Assembly: GCF_030813355.1 (NCBI RefSeq)
Contig: NZ_JAUSUD010000002.1
Coordinates: 186,001-250,000 of the forward strand
Length of the DNA: 64,000 nt
Direction of reading: 5' to 3'
Source: Metabacillus malikii
GTDB lineage: Bacteria > Bacillota > Bacilli > Bacillales > Bacillaceae
How positions within the stretch are numbered: the first letter of the stretch is position 1; each line of letters opens with the position of its first letter. The notes beneath the pieces are model-generated. The model did no database searches. It saw only the letters and a list, made by a program, of their open reading frames with translations, and had not been told where the DNA came from. A program made the translations under genes and the position numbers. This document shows positions 35,999 through 45,724 of this stretch, piece by piece.

Positions 35999-37840
35999 CT
36001 ATGTATTTGTTAAATTGATAAGGTCATGGATAATTGTTTTTAGTATTTCATCTTGTGGTGATGAATAATATTCTTTAAACGGACAACCAACTGTTTCTTT
36101 ACGATTGAGAACATAGTCCATTGTAAATTTATTTACCGTTAATTCTTCGTTTACTTCCTCCCAAAATAATGGTGCTGCAATAAATGCTCCGGCTTTTTTT
36201 CCTCTTAATGAATATGGCGCGATAATTGTTTTGCCTTCTGCATGTTGAATGTAGTCTACATATAATCGTTGACTGCGATTTTTCTTTAATCTTTCAGTAG
36301 TAAAATGTTCTGGAAAACTTGTGATTAAATAATTCGCGAGAAATTCAGTGAAAATTCTTGTTTGCTCATAAGTTAATGAATTTTTTGACAAAGGAATGTG
36401 AATTTGCAAACCTTTATTCCCTGATAATTTCGGAAACGTTTTTAAGTGAAACCGATCAAAGACCTTTTTCATTTCTCGTGCAGCTTTAATTGCTAAAGGA
36501 AAGTCTTCTCTTGATGGTGGATCTAAATCAAAGACAATTTCAGTCGGCATCTTTGTATCATATGTTTGGAATGGTACATGAAATTCAAAGGCTAATTGAT
36601 TACCTAGCCAGAGTAAAGTTGATAAATCATTGCAAACGATAAAATCAATATCCTCTTGGCGAACTGTTTTAATAAAAGCTGGTGCGTATTCAGGACAGTT
36701 TTTTTGATAAAATGCTTCTCCAAACATGCCATGCGGAAAACGAATGACAGTTAATAAACGGTTTTTAATAAAGGGAAGCATATAATCTGAAATCTGATAT
36801 AGATAACTAATAAATTGTTCTTTTGAAACATCGTTTGTTTCCCACAATGGTTTATCTAAATGAGTAAATTGGACCTCATTGTGTACAGGAGCAATTCCTA
36901 TCATTAATTGCTCCCATGTGCAATCATCAGGTTTTATATCAAATTGAAAAGAAACAAAAGATGGCTCTCGTAATTGTCCCTTATATAATGATAAAAATTG
37001 AACAGTTACAACAATAGCTGGGTCTATATCGATTTGTGTATGAGATTCAGAACGTTTATTTTCTTTCATAATCGAAACTAATGCGGCACGCTCTTCACTT
37101 GAGATCCCATGTGAAAAGCCACCAACAGACAATAATTCGCCTTTTTTATATACAGATAAATGGAAATAACCATTTGTCTTGTCGTACCCAGATATAATAA
37201 AGTTGCTTTGCTTGTAGTTTTTTATTTTTAACCATTGTTTTGTTCGTAGTCCACTATCCCATTTACTTTGTTTTTGTTTGGCTATGATACCTTCTCCGTC
37301 TTCCATTTTAATTTCTTGCCATAATGAAGCTGAATTCTCATATTTGGGTACAAACTGTAATCGATTCTGAAGATCTGGACTTACGTATAATGGTAATTGG
37401 AGTTTTTTAAAAAGTTGTTCAAGTTCCTGTTTACGTGTCATATATGACTTTGATATGAGCGATTCCCCGCCTATAGTGAGCAAATCAAAAGCAACAAATG
37501 AACATGGGAACCTTTCTGCTTCATGAAGTATTTTATCACTGCTCTTTAATCTTCCTCTCATTTGCATTCGCTCAAAATCTGAATAATGTTTTGAAGTAAG
37601 TGAGACGATTTCGCCATCTAAGGTTAATGGAAGATAAGGTAATAGTTTTTGACGGAGCTCTTTAATATCATTTTTAATTTCAGGAAATTGGGTTTCTAAA
37701 GGCTTTTCATTTCGACTCATTAATTGTATCGTTGTTTCAGTAATTGTTATGATACATCTAAAACCATCATATTTTGTTTCGTAAGCCCACTCTTCTCCAT
37801 TTGGAATGTCGTTATGTAAAGTTGGTAGCATGGGCTTCAT
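35999..37840 (-). CDS. ligD: Non-homologous end-joining DNA ligase LigD
   Basis: LigD works with Ku to seal double-strand breaks, notably in germinating spores. The 613-residue protein has the Bacillus order: an ATP-dependent ligase domain first (ETKYDGFR with the adenylated Lys23, then DGEIVSLT and DGEGIIAKQ near residue 180), followed by a polymerase/primase domain (about 315-605). The latter shows FDLDPPSREDFP and LSGNKGLQIHIPL. No phosphoesterase domain is present, as usual in bacilli. The ku gene is about 8 kb away rather than adjacent as in B. subtilis. Confidence 0.95.
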   Translation of the reverse strand: MKPMLPTLHNDIPNGEEWAYETKYDGFRCIITITETTIQLMSRNEKPLETQFPEIKNDIKELRQKLLPYLPLTLDGEIVSLTSKHYSDFERMQMRGRLKSSDKILHEAERFPCSFVAFDLLTIGGESLISKSYMTRKQELEQLFKKLQLPLYVSPDLQNRLQFVPKYENSASLWQEIKMEDGEGIIAKQKQSKWDSGLRTKQWLKIKNYKQSNFIISGYDKTNGYFHLSVYKKGELLSVGGFSHGISSEERAALVSIMKENKRSESHTQIDIDPAIVVTVQFLSLYKGQLREPSFVSFQFDIKPDDCTWEQLMIGIAPVHNEVQFTHLDKPLWETNDVSKEQFISYLYQISDYMLPFIKNRLLTVIRFPHGMFGEAFYQKNCPEYAPAFIKTVRQEDIDFIVCNDLSTLLWLGNQLAFEFHVPFQTYDTKMPTEIVFDLDPPSREDFPLAIKAAREMKKVFDRFHLKTFPKLSGNKGLQIHIPLSKNSLTYEQTRIFTEFLANYLITSFPEHFTTERLKKNRSQRLYVDYIQHAEGKTIIAPYSLRGKKAGAFIAAPLFWEEVNEELTVNKFTMDYVLNRKETVGCPFKEYYSSPQDEILKTIIHDLINLTNT

Positions 37841-38119
37841 ATATTTTCACCAAACATATTTACTCATCCTTTGTTATATCATAGTGTCAGTAAGAATTAT
37901 AATGACTTGATAATAGTATAGTCACATTAAAATATGGTCATTCTTCTATTATTGATTATTTCTTTTAAGTATTGATTTTTAGTATTTGTAATTGCTGTAA
38001 CTTTTTATTAAGATGTGGGTGCAGTAGATTATTACTAAATTTATTTGCGTTTATTTCATAGTGATTTAATAATGCTTATTAGTAGGTACATAATTTTACG
38101 AAAAGTCAGGAGAGAGTTT

Positions 38120-38653
38120 ATGAATCGTGCTGTGTTTTTAGACCGTGATGGCGTTGTTAATGAAGTATTATCAAATCGTGTAAAATTTGTTAATAAACCA
38201 GAACAATTTTATTTACTCGAAGGTGTTGGAGAAGGAATTAAACGATTAAAAGACGCTGGCTACTATATATTTGTTGTAACCAACCAAGGCGGGATTGGGT
38301 TGGGCTATATGAAAGAGGCGATGCTTCATAAGGTTCATAAAAAAATGGTCCGCCTTATTGAGGAAGAAGGCGGACACGTTGATGATATCGTATATTGTCC
38401 ACATAAACCACATGAAGGGTGCGTATGTCGTAAGCCTGAACCAGAAATGATAAATAGGCTTGCTGAAAAATATGATATCCAATTAAATAAAAGTTATATG
38501 ATAGGGGACCGTGACGTAGATATTTTAGCAGGAAAGAAAGCAGGCACGAAGACAATAATGATTGGACCAAAGGCTGAAGATGCAGATTATCGCTTTTCTT
38601 CACTGTTGGAGGCAGCAATATGGATTATTGCACAGGAAAGTATTAATGATTAA
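38120..38653 (+). CDS. HAD-IIIA phosphatase, GmhB-like
   Basis: The 177-residue protein has the HAD motifs FLDRDGVVN (nucleophile Asp9, acid Asp11), VVTNQGGIGLG, the zinc-binding stretch CPHKPHEGCVCRKPEP and IGDRDVDILAGKKAG. This is the pattern of GmhB/HisB-N phosphatases, which dephosphorylate heptose bisphosphate or histidinol phosphate. A spore-forming Gram-positive rarely makes heptose, and no partner genes lie beside it, so the substrate is open. ATG at 38120 follows CAGGAGAG. Confidence 0.85.
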   Translation: MNRAVFLDRDGVVNEVLSNRVKFVNKPEQFYLLEGVGEGIKRLKDAGYYIFVVTNQGGIGLGYMKEAMLHKVHKKMVRLIEEEGGHVDDIVYCPHKPHEGCVCRKPEPEMINRLAEKYDIQLNKSYMIGDRDVDILAGKKAGTKTIMIGPKAEDADYRFSSLLEAAIWIIAQESIND

Positions 38654-38669
38654 ACGCTTACATTTTCTA

Positions 38670-38698
38670 TTGCCATAAATTTCTGATAATGATATTCT
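38670..38698 (+). promoter_or_regulatory. Candidate SigA promoter of the amylopullulanase gene
   Basis: TTGCCA (38670-38675) and TATTCT (38693-38698) are separated by 17 bases. The expected start site near 38705 is about 90 bases before the gene. Confidence 0.65.
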
Positions 38699-38714
38699 AT
38701 TAGAGTAAACACTT

Positions 38715-38728
38715 TGAAAACGTTATCA
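38715..38728 (+). promoter_or_regulatory. Catabolite-responsive element (cre) of the amylopullulanase gene
   Basis: TGAAAACGTTATCA agrees with TGWNANCGNTNWCA at all fixed positions. It lies about 10 bases downstream of the expected start site, where CcpA represses. A second near-match, ATTAAACGCTTACA (38649-38662, 12 of 14), is upstream of the promoter. Confidence 0.8.
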
Positions 38729-38796
38729 AAAATTTTATGCAACATTGTGCAATCGTTTTCCTAATGTTTGAAAGAATTATAGGGAGGGAACAGAGA

Positions 38797-41700
38797 TTGA
38801 GTAGAAAAAAGAGAAAAGCTCTATCGCTCATCATGTTGTTAACGTTACTTGTCCAGCTATTATCAAGTACGGTCATTAATGCAAACGTTAGCGCAGAATC
38901 AACAAGTCCACGGATCAATGAAGATGGGACTGTAACATTTGTCTTCAAAGGAGCAGCAAAATCGGTAAAACTTGCTGGGAGCTTTACCGATTGGGAAACA
39001 AATGCAATTGATATGAGTGAACAGCCCGAAAATGTTTGGGAAGTCACAAAGCAACTTGATGCAGGTGAGTATGAGTATAAGTTCATTGTTGATGGGACAT
39101 GGCTTACAGACCCATTGAACGGTGAAATACGAAATGACAACTCTTACTTTAAAGTTAGTCTAAAATCTGACCATGAGGAAGAAGTACAAAGTCCAATCTT
39201 CAATGAAGATGGAAGTGTAACATTTCAATATGTTAGCAAGGGAGAGAAGTCACTTTATCTTATAGGAGATTTTGTAGACTGGGATGTTAACAAAGCATAT
39301 GAGATGACTGAGAAAGATGGAGTCTTTTCAGTCACAGTAAAAGATTTAAAAAATGGGGATTATCAATATAAATTTCTCCAAAATAATCGCACGTGGGACG
39401 AGTCAATCACAGACCCTAGCAATGAAAACTTAAAAGATGGCAACTCAGTTTTCACTGTAAATAAATTATCTAGCCCAACGATGAATGAAGATGGATCAGT
39501 TACATTCACTTATAAAAAGTCAAATGAAAGCGCTGTATATTTAGTAGGTAGTTTCAATGATTGGGACGTATCACAGGCGATCCAATTGGTAGAAAAGGAC
39601 GGTTTTTATACAACGACTCTCACTGATTTACAACCAGGAACATATGAATATAAATTCATCTTGAATAATCGCAATTGGGACGAGTCTACAACAGACCTGT
39701 TAAATGACGTAGCAGCAAATGGTAATTCAGTATTTACAATTGAAGGAGCAGAGGATATTACGGTTGTATCAGCATTAATGGATGCAACAGATGAAATACT
39801 TGTGACAACAAATAAGCCATACAAAGAACAGGTTTTTACTGTTACAGATCGAGCTGAAGGCACGACAGTACCGGTAGAAATTCAAGCGATTAACGACAAA
39901 AAAGTAAAACTAATACTTAAAAAAGATTATCAGGTGGATGTTCGCAAAATCTATGATGTGAAGGTAGGCAGTTCACCTGAAACGAGTGTAATCATGCGCA
40001 ATATTTTAAATGATGAAGAATATTATTATGAAGGTAATGATTTAGGTTACACATATACAAAAGAGAAAACTACGTTTAAATTATGGGCCCCTACCGCATC
40101 AAATGTTAGTCTAGCAATCTATGACGAAGCTGGTAAATATGAGGGTGCTTTCGTTAAAAATCATACAGATGGTCAAGAGACAAAAATGACTCGTGCTGAC
40201 AACGGAGTATGGTCAATCGAAATTAATAAAAATCTTAGTAATAAATACTATATGTACAAGGTTGAATTTGCTGATGGTACGATGCATTATGCAGTTGATC
40301 CGTATGCAAGGTCAACGTCTGCTAATGGTCAACGAAGTGCGATAGTAGATTTAGCTAGTACGGATCCTGAAGGATTTAATCCGTTTGATAAGCCTGCTGC
40401 CGTATCAATGAATGATGCAATTATTTATGAGCTTCATGTAAGAGACTTTTCTATTGATGAACAGTCCGGAATGAAAAATAAGGGTAAATATTTAGCGTTT
40501 ACAGAAACAGGTACGACAGGTCCTAATGGTGTTAAAACAGGTGTAGATTCACTTAAGGAGTTAGGGGTAAATTACGTACATCTATTACCGACATATGATT
40601 TCGGCTCCGTAAATGAACGAACGGTTGATGATCCAAATTCTTCTGAAGCAAAATTTAATTGGGGCTATGATCCGGTACATTTTAATGTTCCAGAAGGTTC
40701 ATATTCGACAAACCCACAGGATCCAACGGCTAGAATTAAAGAATACAAGAAAATGGTGCAATCGTTACACGAACAAGGAATTCGAGTTGTAATGGATGTT
40801 GTCTACAACCATACATATATGAATGAGTCAACACAACTAGAGGGCAGCTCCCCGTTCGACTTAATTATTCCAGGCTATTACTACCGGACTGATGATACTG
40901 GAAAGATTACTAATGGTTCAGGAACAGGTAATGAAGTCGCATCAGAAAGACCAATGGTTAGAAAATATATTAAGGATTCTGTATCTTACTGGGCAAATGA
41001 GTATGGAATTGATGGATTTAGATTTGACTTAATGGGTTTAATCGATAAGCAAACGATGCAAGAAATTACAACTGAATTAAAGGAGAAGGTTGACCCGACA
41101 ATTATCGTTTACGGTGAACCTTGGACAGGTGGGTCTACTAGCTTACCGCAAGCATTGCAAAATGTTAAAGGCAGCCAAAAGGACCAGGGCTATGCAGTGT
41201 TTAACGATAATATCCGTAACGCAATAAAAGGAGATAGTGATGGTGCTGGAACTGGCTTTGCAACAGGTGCTAGTGGAAAGGAAGCAGATATCGTTAAAGG
41301 AGTAGAGGGTTCGATTCATGATTTTACAAACCGCTCATCTGAATCGATAAACTATGTGACAGCACATGATAACCTAAATCTATGGGACAAGATGATGAAA
41401 GTTGCTGGTGAGGACAGTAATCATACTGACTCAACTTATAATCCTCATGCAGTCATAACTGAGGAGAATGTACTAGATAATGAATGGGTAAAACGTAGTT
41501 TACTAGCGAATGGTATCGTGTTAACTTCTCAAGGCGTGCCATTTATCCATGCAGGCGAGGAAATGCTCCGTAGCAAATATGGTGACCATAATAGCTATAA
41601 AAGTCCTGATCGTATTAACAAAATTCGCTGGGAATTAAAAGACGAACATGATTCAGTATTTCAGTATTATAAAGGCTTAATTAAATTACGAAAAGCACAT

Positions 41701-44700
41701 TCAGCCTTTAAAATGGACGACAAAGTAAAAATTGAAAAGCATTTACAAGTTTTCAAGCAATCTGATAATCTTGTAGCCTATCAATTAAAGGACAATGCAA
41801 ATCAAGATACGTGGAAAAATATTATTGTTATTTATAATGCGAACAAGGAAGCGAAAGATGTCACGTTACCTAAGAGCGGAAACTGGAATGTTGTAGTTGA
41901 CCATACAAAAGCCGGTACAGATATCATTCGTTCAATAAATGGTGACGAAGTGAAAGTTGAAGGACTTTCGATGATGGTGCTATATGATGAAGCAGAGGCT
42001 GTATATACCCCTGTAGCTACAACAATTGATGTAAATCTAGAAAATTTAGCAATGAATCCAAATGAGTCTAAAAGAATTACTGCAATCGTAAAGGATCAAA
42101 AAGGCCGTGTTATGCTTGGGGAAGATATTACATGGACCTCATCGAATGAAAAGGTAGCAACAATAAATAATGGTCTTATTGATAGCTTGAACAAAGGTGA
42201 AACGGTGATAACGGCAAAGGCAGGGGGCGCAACAACTACTCTCAATGTAATTGTCGACAAACTCATACCTACATCTATAGTGATTTCAGGGAATGAGTCC
42301 GTATTTGCTTCTTATTCAACACAATTAACATCATCTGTGAAAGATCAATATGACCAACAGATGCTCCATGCCAAAGTGATGTGGTCATCGTCTGATAGAA
42401 ACATCGCAACGGTTGATAATACAGGAAAAGTAACTGGAATAAAACCAGGAACTGTAACAATTACTGCTAAAGCAGGCGATGCAATTGAAACGTTTGATGT
42501 AACAATTAAGAAAAATGTAAAACGCTATGTTCAAATAAAGTATGTACGACCTGATGGGGACTTTACTGGAGACTTTGGCTCGTGGAATGTATGGGTCTGG
42601 AATACTGGCGTTAAAAATGACCAAATCGATTTTGAAACAATTGAAGGAGACACAGCGATTGCGAATGTTGAAATCGCGCCTGAAACAGAATCAATTGGCT
42701 TCCTACTTCGAAAAGGGACTGATTGGGATACGGCAAAAGTATCGCCAGACAGTGATGACCATAATGTGTCGATTAACCCGAATGATATTGTCACAAAAGT
42801 CATTGTTGAAACAGGGAAACAAGGTCAAGTTGTTATCCCATCGGTAAATGGACCTGTACTAGAGGATGGAGATGTAACCTTCTTCTATCGTGATGAAGAC
42901 TTATTCCAAGCAGATGAAATGAATACGATTGATGATGTAAAAGTAAAAATTGCTGGTAAAGAATATGAAATGGACTATAGTGATGAAAACGAGTACTTCT
43001 CATATAAGCTTGATGGCTTAGAAGAAGGAACATATGAATACACCTTCTTAGTCACTAAAGATGGAGAAACAAAAGAAATATCTGACCCGAAAAATACGAA
43101 AAATGGTATTTCTAAAATAACATATAATCGTCCCAAACTGAATATTGAAGCAAAACTAAATACAGATGAAATAACCTATGGTGAACACGCTGTCTTATCT
43201 GTAAATACGTCATCGGAACAAGCTGTAGGCATACGTGAGATGTTTGTTAATTTGGCGCCATTAGGTGGAAAAGAGAAAGTGGTAATCGATAAATCGGTTG
43301 GTGCTATTTCGATATCACCTAGTGACACAGTTACAACAGGAGAAAAGGAGCTTATTGTCACTGTTATTGATGAGTTTGGCAATACACATAAGCAGACAGT
43401 TGTGGTTCATGTCCTTACGAAACAAGCTGTCGGTGATGAGCTAGCATTTGATTGGGATGAAGCCAGAATCTACTTTATGTTAACAGACCGCTTTAAAGAT
43501 GGTGACCCATCAAATAATGGTGGAAAAGAATATGATCCGAATCATGCCGAAGCATATCACGGCGGTGATTTCCAAGGTATTATTGATGAACTAGATTATT
43601 TAGATAACCTAGGCATTAATACGATATGGATAACACCAATAGTTGATAATATTGATTTTAATAAAGGACTTGATTTTCATACTGCAGACGGACTTGAAGC
43701 AAAACAATATGGATACCATGGATATTGGGCTAAAGATTTCACTGAGCTAGATGAACATTTAGGTGATATTGAAACGTTCCAAAAATTAATCGAACAAGCA
43801 CATGATCGTGGCATAAAAATTATGCTCGATGTTGTGGTCAATCATGCAGGCTATGGTATGGATGGCGAGATACTCGAATCATGGAAAGAAGATGCCGAGA
43901 ATCTACCTACTTCAGAAGAGATTGCAAAACTGGAAGGAATGTTAAGAACGGTTGATGAAGATCCAACTGTTCGTGGTGAATTAGATAATTTACCAGACTT
44001 TAAAACAGAGGATCCTGCAGTAAGAAAACAAATCATTGACTGGCAAACAGCGTGGCTGGAAAAGGCAAGAACTGATCGAGGAGATACGATTGATTACTTC
44101 CGAATCGATACGGTAAAACATGTTGACCCTGCAACATGGCAAGAATTGAAAAATGAATTGGCAAAAATAGATCCTAACTTTAAAATGATTGGTGAATATT
44201 GGGGTGCAAGTGTCACGAATGATGGTGGTTATTTAGGTACAGGGCAAATGGATTCACTGTTAGACTTTGATTTTAAAGAAAAAGCAAAAGCGTTTGTTGA
44301 TGGTGATATCGATGCGGTTGAGCAATATTTACAAGAACGAAATAGCCAATTAACGAATACTGCTACATTAGGTCAATTTTTAAGTAGTCATGACCAAAAT
44401 GGTTTCTTAACAGAATATGTAAACGGTGATGTAGGTAAACTTAAAATTGCCTCTGCCTTGCAAATAACCTCTAAAGGTCAACCAGTCATTTATTATGGAG
44501 AAGAGCTCGGAAACTCTGGCAAATCTGATTGGGAAAAAGATGGAGAAACTGTTCTGAAGTTTGGACAAAATCGTGATGACATGCCATGGGAACTATATAA
44601 AGAGAAGGACCCACAGGCAATGGAAATACACAAACACTATTCAACATTACTAAATATCCGTGCTGACTATTCAAAGGTATTTTCAAAAGGTACTCGTGAG

Positions 44701-45411
44701 AAGATAGCAGGTGGAGATGAGGATGATTACTTAATCTTTGCAAGAGAATACGAGGAAGAAAAAGTGCTTGTGGGCATAAATACAACAAGCTCACAAAAGC
44801 AAGCAACTTTTAAAGTAGAGTATCCTGCAAATACGACCGTAACAGATGTATACAATCAAAAAGAATACACTGTAAATGCTAATCAAGAAATATCTGTTAG
44901 TCTTCCAGCCAGAGAGGATGGGGGTACAGTTGTACTAGTTGAGGAGAAGGCAAGTGAGCCAGAAAAACCTGGAACTGACCCAGGGGAAGAACCACAAAAT
45001 CCGGGAACTGAACCAGGAGAAGAACCACAAAATCCGGGAACTGAACCAGGAGAAGAACCACAAAATCCGGGAACTGAACCAGGAGAAGAACCACAAGAAC
45101 CGGGAACTGACTCAGGGGAAGAACCACAAGATCCAGGAGCTGATTCAGGAGAAAAGCCAGAGAAACCTGGTACTAATCCTGTTCAAGAACCGAATAGTAA
45201 TGATGATCATCCAAACCGAGGTACCAAACCAGATGGAAATGAAGACGTATTTGAACCAATCGTTGAAACAGATAAAGATGAGGCAAAGAAGGCTGGAGAA
45301 AAACTTCCTTTAACCGCTTCTTCAGTTTATAACTGGTTAATAATCGGAGCAATGATTTTCGTGATAGGCTTTATCGCTTTAAAATTCCAAAATGTAAAAC
45401 GAAATAACTAA
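38797..45411 (+). CDS. Cell-wall-anchored amylopullulanase with two GH13 catalytic domains
   Basis: TTG at 38797 (after GGGAGGG) gives a 2204-residue secreted protein. Order: signal peptide (about 1-35); three repeated glycogen-binding-like modules (about 37-318) opening with NEDG[ST]V; a type I pullulanase GH13 (about 400-1080) with FNWGYDPVHFNVPEGSY, Asp744 (GFRFD), Glu774 (YGEPW) and Asp858 (TAHDN). Next come two Big2-like domains, a CBM41-like and two further beta modules (about 1085-1545), then an alpha-amylase-type GH13 (about 1548-2045) with Asp1771, Glu1800 and Asp1866. Six 11-residue Pro/Glu repeats follow, then LPLTA at 2170-2174, a membrane helix and KRNN. It should break alpha-1,6 and alpha-1,4 links of starch at the cell surface. 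The last motif is a sortase-signal variant. Confidence 0.93.
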   Translation: MSRKKRKALSLIMLLTLLVQLLSSTVINANVSAESTSPRINEDGTVTFVFKGAAKSVKLAGSFTDWETNAIDMSEQPENVWEVTKQLDAGEYEYKFIVDGTWLTDPLNGEIRNDNSYFKVSLKSDHEEEVQSPIFNEDGSVTFQYVSKGEKSLYLIGDFVDWDVNKAYEMTEKDGVFSVTVKDLKNGDYQYKFLQNNRTWDESITDPSNENLKDGNSVFTVNKLSSPTMNEDGSVTFTYKKSNESAVYLVGSFNDWDVSQAIQLVEKDGFYTTTLTDLQPGTYEYKFILNNRNWDESTTDLLNDVAANGNSVFTIEGAEDITVVSALMDATDEILVTTNKPYKEQVFTVTDRAEGTTVPVEIQAINDKKVKLILKKDYQVDVRKIYDVKVGSSPETSVIMRNILNDEEYYYEGNDLGYTYTKEKTTFKLWAPTASNVSLAIYDEAGKYEGAFVKNHTDGQETKMTRADNGVWSIEINKNLSNKYYMYKVEFADGTMHYAVDPYARSTSANGQRSAIVDLASTDPEGFNPFDKPAAVSMNDAIIYELHVRDFSIDEQSGMKNKGKYLAFTETGTTGPNGVKTGVDSLKELGVNYVHLLPTYDFGSVNERTVDDPNSSEAKFNWGYDPVHFNVPEGSYSTNPQDPTARIKEYKKMVQSLHEQGIRVVMDVVYNHTYMNESTQLEGSSPFDLIIPGYYYRTDDTGKITNGSGTGNEVASERPMVRKYIKDSVSYWANEYGIDGFRFDLMGLIDKQTMQEITTELKEKVDPTIIVYGEPWTGGSTSLPQALQNVKGSQKDQGYAVFNDNIRNAIKGDSDGAGTGFATGASGKEADIVKGVEGSIHDFTNRSSESINYVTAHDNLNLWDKMMKVAGEDSNHTDSTYNPHAVITEENVLDNEWVKRSLLANGIVLTSQGVPFIHAGEEMLRSKYGDHNSYKSPDRINKIRWELKDEHDSVFQYYKGLIKLRKAHSAFKMDDKVKIEKHLQVFKQSDNLVAYQLKDNANQDTWKNIIVIYNANKEAKDVTLPKSGNWNVVVDHTKAGTDIIRSINGDEVKVEGLSMMVLYDEAEAVYTPVATTIDVNLENLAMNPNESKRITAIVKDQKGRVMLGEDITWTSSNEKVATINNGLIDSLNKGETVITAKAGGATTTLNVIVDKLIPTSIVISGNESVFASYSTQLTSSVKDQYDQQMLHAKVMWSSSDRNIATVDNTGKVTGIKPGTVTITAKAGDAIETFDVTIKKNVKRYVQIKYVRPDGDFTGDFGSWNVWVWNTGVKNDQIDFETIEGDTAIANVEIAPETESIGFLLRKGTDWDTAKVSPDSDDHNVSINPNDIVTKVIVETGKQGQVVIPSVNGPVLEDGDVTFFYRDEDLFQADEMNTIDDVKVKIAGKEYEMDYSDENEYFSYKLDGLEEGTYEYTFLVTKDGETKEISDPKNTKNGISKITYNRPKLNIEAKLNTDEITYGEHAVLSVNTSSEQAVGIREMFVNLAPLGGKEKVVIDKSVGAISISPSDTVTTGEKELIVTVIDEFGNTHKQTVVVHVLTKQAVGDELAFDWDEARIYFMLTDRFKDGDPSNNGGKEYDPNHAEAYHGGDFQGIIDELDYLDNLGINTIWITPIVDNIDFNKGLDFHTADGLEAKQYGYHGYWAKDFTELDEHLGDIETFQKLIEQAHDRGIKIMLDVVVNHAGYGMDGEILESWKEDAENLPTSEEIAKLEGMLRTVDEDPTVRGELDNLPDFKTEDPAVRKQIIDWQTAWLEKARTDRGDTIDYFRIDTVKHVDPATWQELKNELAKIDPNFKMIGEYWGASVTNDGGYLGTGQMDSLLDFDFKEKAKAFVDGDIDAVEQYLQERNSQLTNTATLGQFLSSHDQNGFLTEYVNGDVGKLKIASALQITSKGQPVIYYGEELGNSGKSDWEKDGETVLKFGQNRDDMPWELYKEKDPQAMEIHKHYSTLLNIRADYSKVFSKGTREKIAGGDEDDYLIFAREYEEEKVLVGINTTSSQKQATFKVEYPANTTVTDVYNQKEYTVNANQEISVSLPAREDGGTVVLVEEKASEPEKPGTDPGEEPQNPGTEPGEEPQNPGTEPGEEPQNPGTEPGEEPQEPGTDSGEEPQDPGADSGEKPEKPGTNPVQEPNSNDDHPNRGTKPDGNEDVFEPIVETDKDEAKKAGEKLPLTASSVYNWLIIGAMIFVIGFIALKFQNVKRNN
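44968..45165 (+). repeat. Six tandem 33-bp repeats in the amylopullulanase gene
   Basis: Six consecutive 33-bp units encode a Pro-Gly-Thr-[Glu/Asp]-Pro-Gly-Glu-Glu-Pro-Gln-x type 11-residue repeat. The second and third units are identical in sequence, showing recent duplication. It forms the wall-spanning linker before the sorting signal. Confidence 0.95.
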
Positions 45412-45419
45412 TTTTTGTG

Positions 45420-45454
45420 GGTGGCTCATGAATCTATGAGTCACCTTCGTTTTT
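45420..45454 (+). terminator. Terminator of the amylopullulanase gene
   Basis: GGTGGCTCAT and ATGAGTCACC pair with one G-T pair around a short loop, and CTTCGTTTTT follows. Confidence 0.85.
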
Positions 45455-45523
45455 GTGTAGTGATCAGAAATACAAATATATATCTAATTCTGTAGAAAGT
45501 TGTCGAATGGTAGATTATTTTAA

Positions 45524-45590
45524 AAAGTCGAGAGATTTTTGCTCAAAGTTGGGAGATTTTTGTTTATAGTTGACAGATTTTCATTACAAG
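45524..45590. repeat. Imperfect 21-bp tandem repeat
   Basis: At least three consecutive units share AAAGTYGRGAGATTTTTG or close variants, with a fainter unit upstream near 45496. They lie in the gap between the amylopullulanase and ku genes. No ORF is associated. Confidence 0.7.
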
Positions 45591-45659
45591 TTTTCAGAAT
45601 GAGGGTGTGTATGCGTTTACAAAATGTGGTACTTGTCTTTTTACTCCTAAAAGACAAAA

Positions 45660-45692
45660 GAGGCATCCAAATTTGATAATTTGAATACCTTA
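45660..45692 (-). terminator. Terminator of the ku gene
   Basis: On the minus strand AGGTATTCAAATT and AATTTGGATGCCT pair with a G-T pair and a mismatch, followed by CTTTTGTCTTTT. It lies 33 bases after the ku stop. Confidence 0.65.
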
Positions 45693-45724
45693 TTTCCGAA
45701 CTGTGTGTTTGCTCTTAAGAATTG

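Noticed and set aside
44897-45313. Overlapping ORFs (76 and 124 codons) at the end of the amylopullulanase gene
   Set aside because: They are other-frame readings of the 33-bp tandem repeats and have no start signals.
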